A DNA stretch of 14,123 nucleotides from positions 1 to 14,123 of the forward strand of contig VXRS01000139.1 in the NCBI GenBank assembly GCA_009838385.1. The letters are read 5' to 3'. The translations under genes were made by a program, and so were the position numbers. Below are positions 12,488 through 14,123 of this stretch, piece by piece (position 1 is the stretch's first letter; each line of letters opens with the position of its first letter). The notes below the pieces were generated by a model. That model saw nothing but the letters and a program-made list of their open reading frames with translations, was not told the origin of the DNA and made no database searches. This stretch comes from Dehalococcoidia bacterium. GTDB taxonomy: Bacteria > Chloroflexota > Dehalococcoidia > Tepidiformales > Tepidiformaceae.

Positions 12488-13840
12488 ATGCATCGCGTCC
12501 TCGGAGGGCTTGTCGCGGCGCTGGTGCTGGCGCTGGCCGCGTCGTGCGGAGGGGGCGAGCCGCCTCCAGCGCCCATCCGCGCGCTCGAAGCGACCGCGGA
12601 ACGCGCCTACGTGGACGAGCTGCCGCAGGCCAGCTCGGTGGTGCGGGTTCGCTTCAACCGGGCGGTCGAGCCGACCAAGCTGCGGGCGCTCAACGCGGCC
12701 TTCCGGCTGACCGCGCCGGATGGCTCGCCGCTCACCGGCCACCCGCTTACGGAGATGCCCGTGGAGGGCGTCGAGCTGATCAGCTCGCGCGTCGTGGAGC
12801 TGACCGTGGGGGCGCTGATCGTGTCGGGTTCGACCCTGCACGTCTCGACCGAGGCGCTCTCAGGCCCGGACGACGAGGTCTCGGTCGTGGTCACGAGCGA
12901 GTTCACGGAGCTGGGGGTGGTGTTGGCCGGGGGCGTGTTCGCTTTCGGCGACCTGTCGCTGGTGGAGCCACGGTCTCCGGAGGCGCCCACCGCAGCCGAC
13001 CGTGACCCGTTCGCGGTACGCGCCGCCCTGGAGGAACACCTCGACGAGCGCGAAGCGTCGGCGGCAGTGCGGGAGACGGCCCTCTTCCTGTACGACGGCA
13101 TGGACCCCGAGGTGGTGGCGGCGCCGAAGCTGCGCGCCGCCCTGGCGGCGCTGGCGGGCACCTTCGCCGACGCAGCCGTGCGTTCCCTGCTCGGGCCGGA
13201 CAACTGCACGGGCGCCGCGGCGGCCTTCATCGGGTTCCAGGAGCCGCCGGGCGATCTTGACCTCGTGGCGCGGGTGACCTACGACGACGAGGGGCGGCGC
13301 ATCGTCTCCATCCGGCCCGACCTGGAGGCCGCGCCCTTCGAGCTGCTCATGCCCCTGCTCGCCCACGAGGCAGTCCACTGCGACCGGCAGGACAGCCTGA
13401 CGGAGGAGATTGTGGCGAGCGCCATCGACGTCTTCCTGTACATCCACCTGCTCATCTCGCAGCCGGAGCTGGCGCGAGACACCTCGCCCCTGGCGCGGAA
13501 CTTCAACATCGAGGCGCTGGCGATGCTGAACAGCGGTCGCGCGATCCCGGAGTCGCTCGGCATCCTGCCGAGCCCGCACGGCCGCGAGGTGCTGCCTGAC
13601 TCGGGCGTCGCGTACGGATCGTTCGTGGACGCCATCGCCGCCGCCTACGAGGACGACGTGGACGCGACGGCGCCGGTGGAGCCGGTCGCGCAGCAGTACC
13701 TGGACGCGCTCGCGCAGGCGGTGGGGGCGCCGCTCGGGAGCGCGATCGACCTGAATTACGTGGACCTGTTGATCGGGCGGGCGACGACCTTCGAGGCGAT
13801 CTCGAACCTGCTGGACCTGTTCGAGCTGGCCCCCGGCTAG
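12488..13840 (+). CDS. Putative lipoprotein with HExxH zinc-metalloprotease motif
   Basis: A 450-residue exported protein of no family I can name. The N terminus is a lipoprotein signal peptide: a positive residue, a hydrophobic stretch, then LAASC with the lipid-bearing Cys at residue 20, followed by a Gly/Pro-rich linker. Residues about 40-165 look like a beta-rich Ig or SbsA-like domain (VVRVRFNRAVEPTKL, then FRLTAPDGSPLTG). The C-terminal half is largely helical and contains LLAHEAVHCDRQDSLTEE (HEAVH at 293-297, with glutamates at 306-307 as candidate third ligand), typical of a gluzincin-type metallopeptidase. It probably sits on the outer face of the cytoplasmic membrane. TAGGCT lies 7 nt before the ATG, which has no Shine-Dalgarno site. 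Confidence 0.75.
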   Translation: MHRVLGGLVAALVLALAASCGGGEPPPAPIRALEATAERAYVDELPQASSVVRVRFNRAVEPTKLRALNAAFRLTAPDGSPLTGHPLTEMPVEGVELISSRVVELTVGALIVSGSTLHVSTEALSGPDDEVSVVVTSEFTELGVVLAGGVFAFGDLSLVEPRSPEAPTAADRDPFAVRAALEEHLDEREASAAVRETALFLYDGMDPEVVAAPKLRAALAALAGTFADAAVRSLLGPDNCTGAAAAFIGFQEPPGDLDLVARVTYDDEGRRIVSIRPDLEAAPFELLMPLLAHEAVHCDRQDSLTEEIVASAIDVFLYIHLLISQPELARDTSPLARNFNIEALAMLNSGRAIPESLGILPSPHGREVLPDSGVAYGSFVDAIAAAYEDDVDATAPVEPVAQQYLDALAQAVGAPLGSAIDLNYVDLLIGRATTFEAISNLLDLFELAPG

Positions 13841-13884
13841 GGCGCCCTGCGAGGCGCACAGGCGCGCCATGGCAGGGATGGCTC

Positions 13885-13890
13885 TATCAT
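13885..13890 (+). promoter_or_regulatory. Putative -10 box (TATCAT) for the terminal membrane protein gene
   Basis: TATCAT ends 7 nt before the ATG at 13898. No ribosome binding site lies between, again consistent with leaderless expression. Confidence 0.45.
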
Positions 13891-13897
13891 GACCTTC

Positions 13898-14123
13898 ATG
13901 AACAGCGTCCTGCGCTTCTTCCTGACGGTCGTCCTGGCGGCGGTGCTGATCGTCGTCATCTACCTCGTGGTCGCCGTGCTCGTGGACGGGTACTTCGGGG
14001 GGAACATCTTCCCGAACGAGGCCGAGCCGGGCACCTGGTCGGCCCCCGACAGCTGGAGCGAATGGCGCGACATCGCCGTGGTGGCGCTCGGCATCCTGGT
14101 GGCGATAGCCGGGGTTCTCGCCT
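13898..14123 (+). CDS. Small membrane protein, truncated by the window end
   Basis: The first 75 codons of an open frame that runs off the right edge. Residues about 5-29 (LRFFLTVVLAAVLIVVIYLVVAVLV) are split here into a first strong membrane helix. A short polar loop with DGYFGGN and WSAPDSWSEWRD follows, and a second helix begins at IAVVALGILVAIAGVLA. No family is recognisable from this part. It starts 57 nt after the lipoprotein stop codon with its own putative -10 box, so it may be an independent unit. The coding call rests on the open frame, the hydrophobic pattern and the upstream box. Confidence 0.65.
   Translation, partial: MNSVLRFFLTVVLAAVLIVVIYLVVAVLVDGYFGGNIFPNEAEPGTWSAPDSWSEWRDIAVVALGILVAIAGVLA

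Noticed and set aside
12860..13870. 336-codon open frame opposite the lipoprotein gene
   Set aside because: Arg/Gln/Val-rich composition typical of antisense frames in GC-rich DNA; the plus-strand frame has a signal peptide and an HExxH motif.

Overview
This is a very GC-rich bacterial window with densely packed genes and no rRNA, tRNA, IS element or CRISPR array that I can see. The gene set suggests a Chloroflexota-like (Dehalococcoidia-type) bacterium: a CysO-like sulfur carrier beside a threonine-synthase-like enzyme, a MoxR/DUF58/transglutaminase-like operon, an aberrant YchF, and several TANNNT boxes 6-7 nt before start codons that lack Shine-Dalgarno sequences. A high-GC actinobacterial relative is the alternative. 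The taxonomic call is an inference from gene content only.

Layout. An XdhC-type N-terminal domain protein (25-336, +) is followed by tatA (490-828, +) and a clear intrinsic terminator (852-885). The minus-strand block 968-3045 reads, in transcription order: a SAM-I (S-box) riboswitch, a 14-codon leader ORF with its own ribosome binding site, a threonine-synthase-like PLP enzyme, a NIL-domain protein, and a CysO/MoaD/ThiS-type sulfur carrier ending in GGSF. This block is the most interesting part of the window. SAM control, a methionine-linked NIL domain, a PLP beta/gamma-replacement enzyme and a sulfur carrier together point to homocysteine/methionine synthesis by protein-thiocarboxylate sulfur transfer, probably from O-phosphohomoserine, rather than to plain threonine synthesis.

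A small zincin-like metallopeptidase (3161-3529, +) is divergent from that block. An acyl-CoA-dehydrogenase-superfamily flavoprotein (3589-4743, -) is divergent from a three-gene operon, 4833-9395: MoxR AAA+ ATPase, DUF58 membrane protein, and a large membrane protein with a transglutaminase-like domain. That domain appears to have lost all three catalytic residues. The divergent promoters flank a perfect inverted repeat.

On the minus strand follow a divergent YchF-like ATPase (9396-10493) and an endonuclease III-related glycosylase (10518-11234). A MazE/MazF-type toxin-antitoxin pair (11291-11850, +) has an operator-like inverted repeat lying across its -10 box and start codon. A DUF402 protein (11871-12401, -) is divergent from a lipoprotein with an HEAVH zinc motif (12488-13840, +). 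The window ends in a truncated two-helix membrane protein (13898 onward, +).

The recurring promoter pattern suggests that many first genes here are translated from leaderless mRNAs, while operon-internal genes and the genes behind long leaders (tatA, moxR, the leader ORF, the sulfur carrier) have recognisable Shine-Dalgarno sites.
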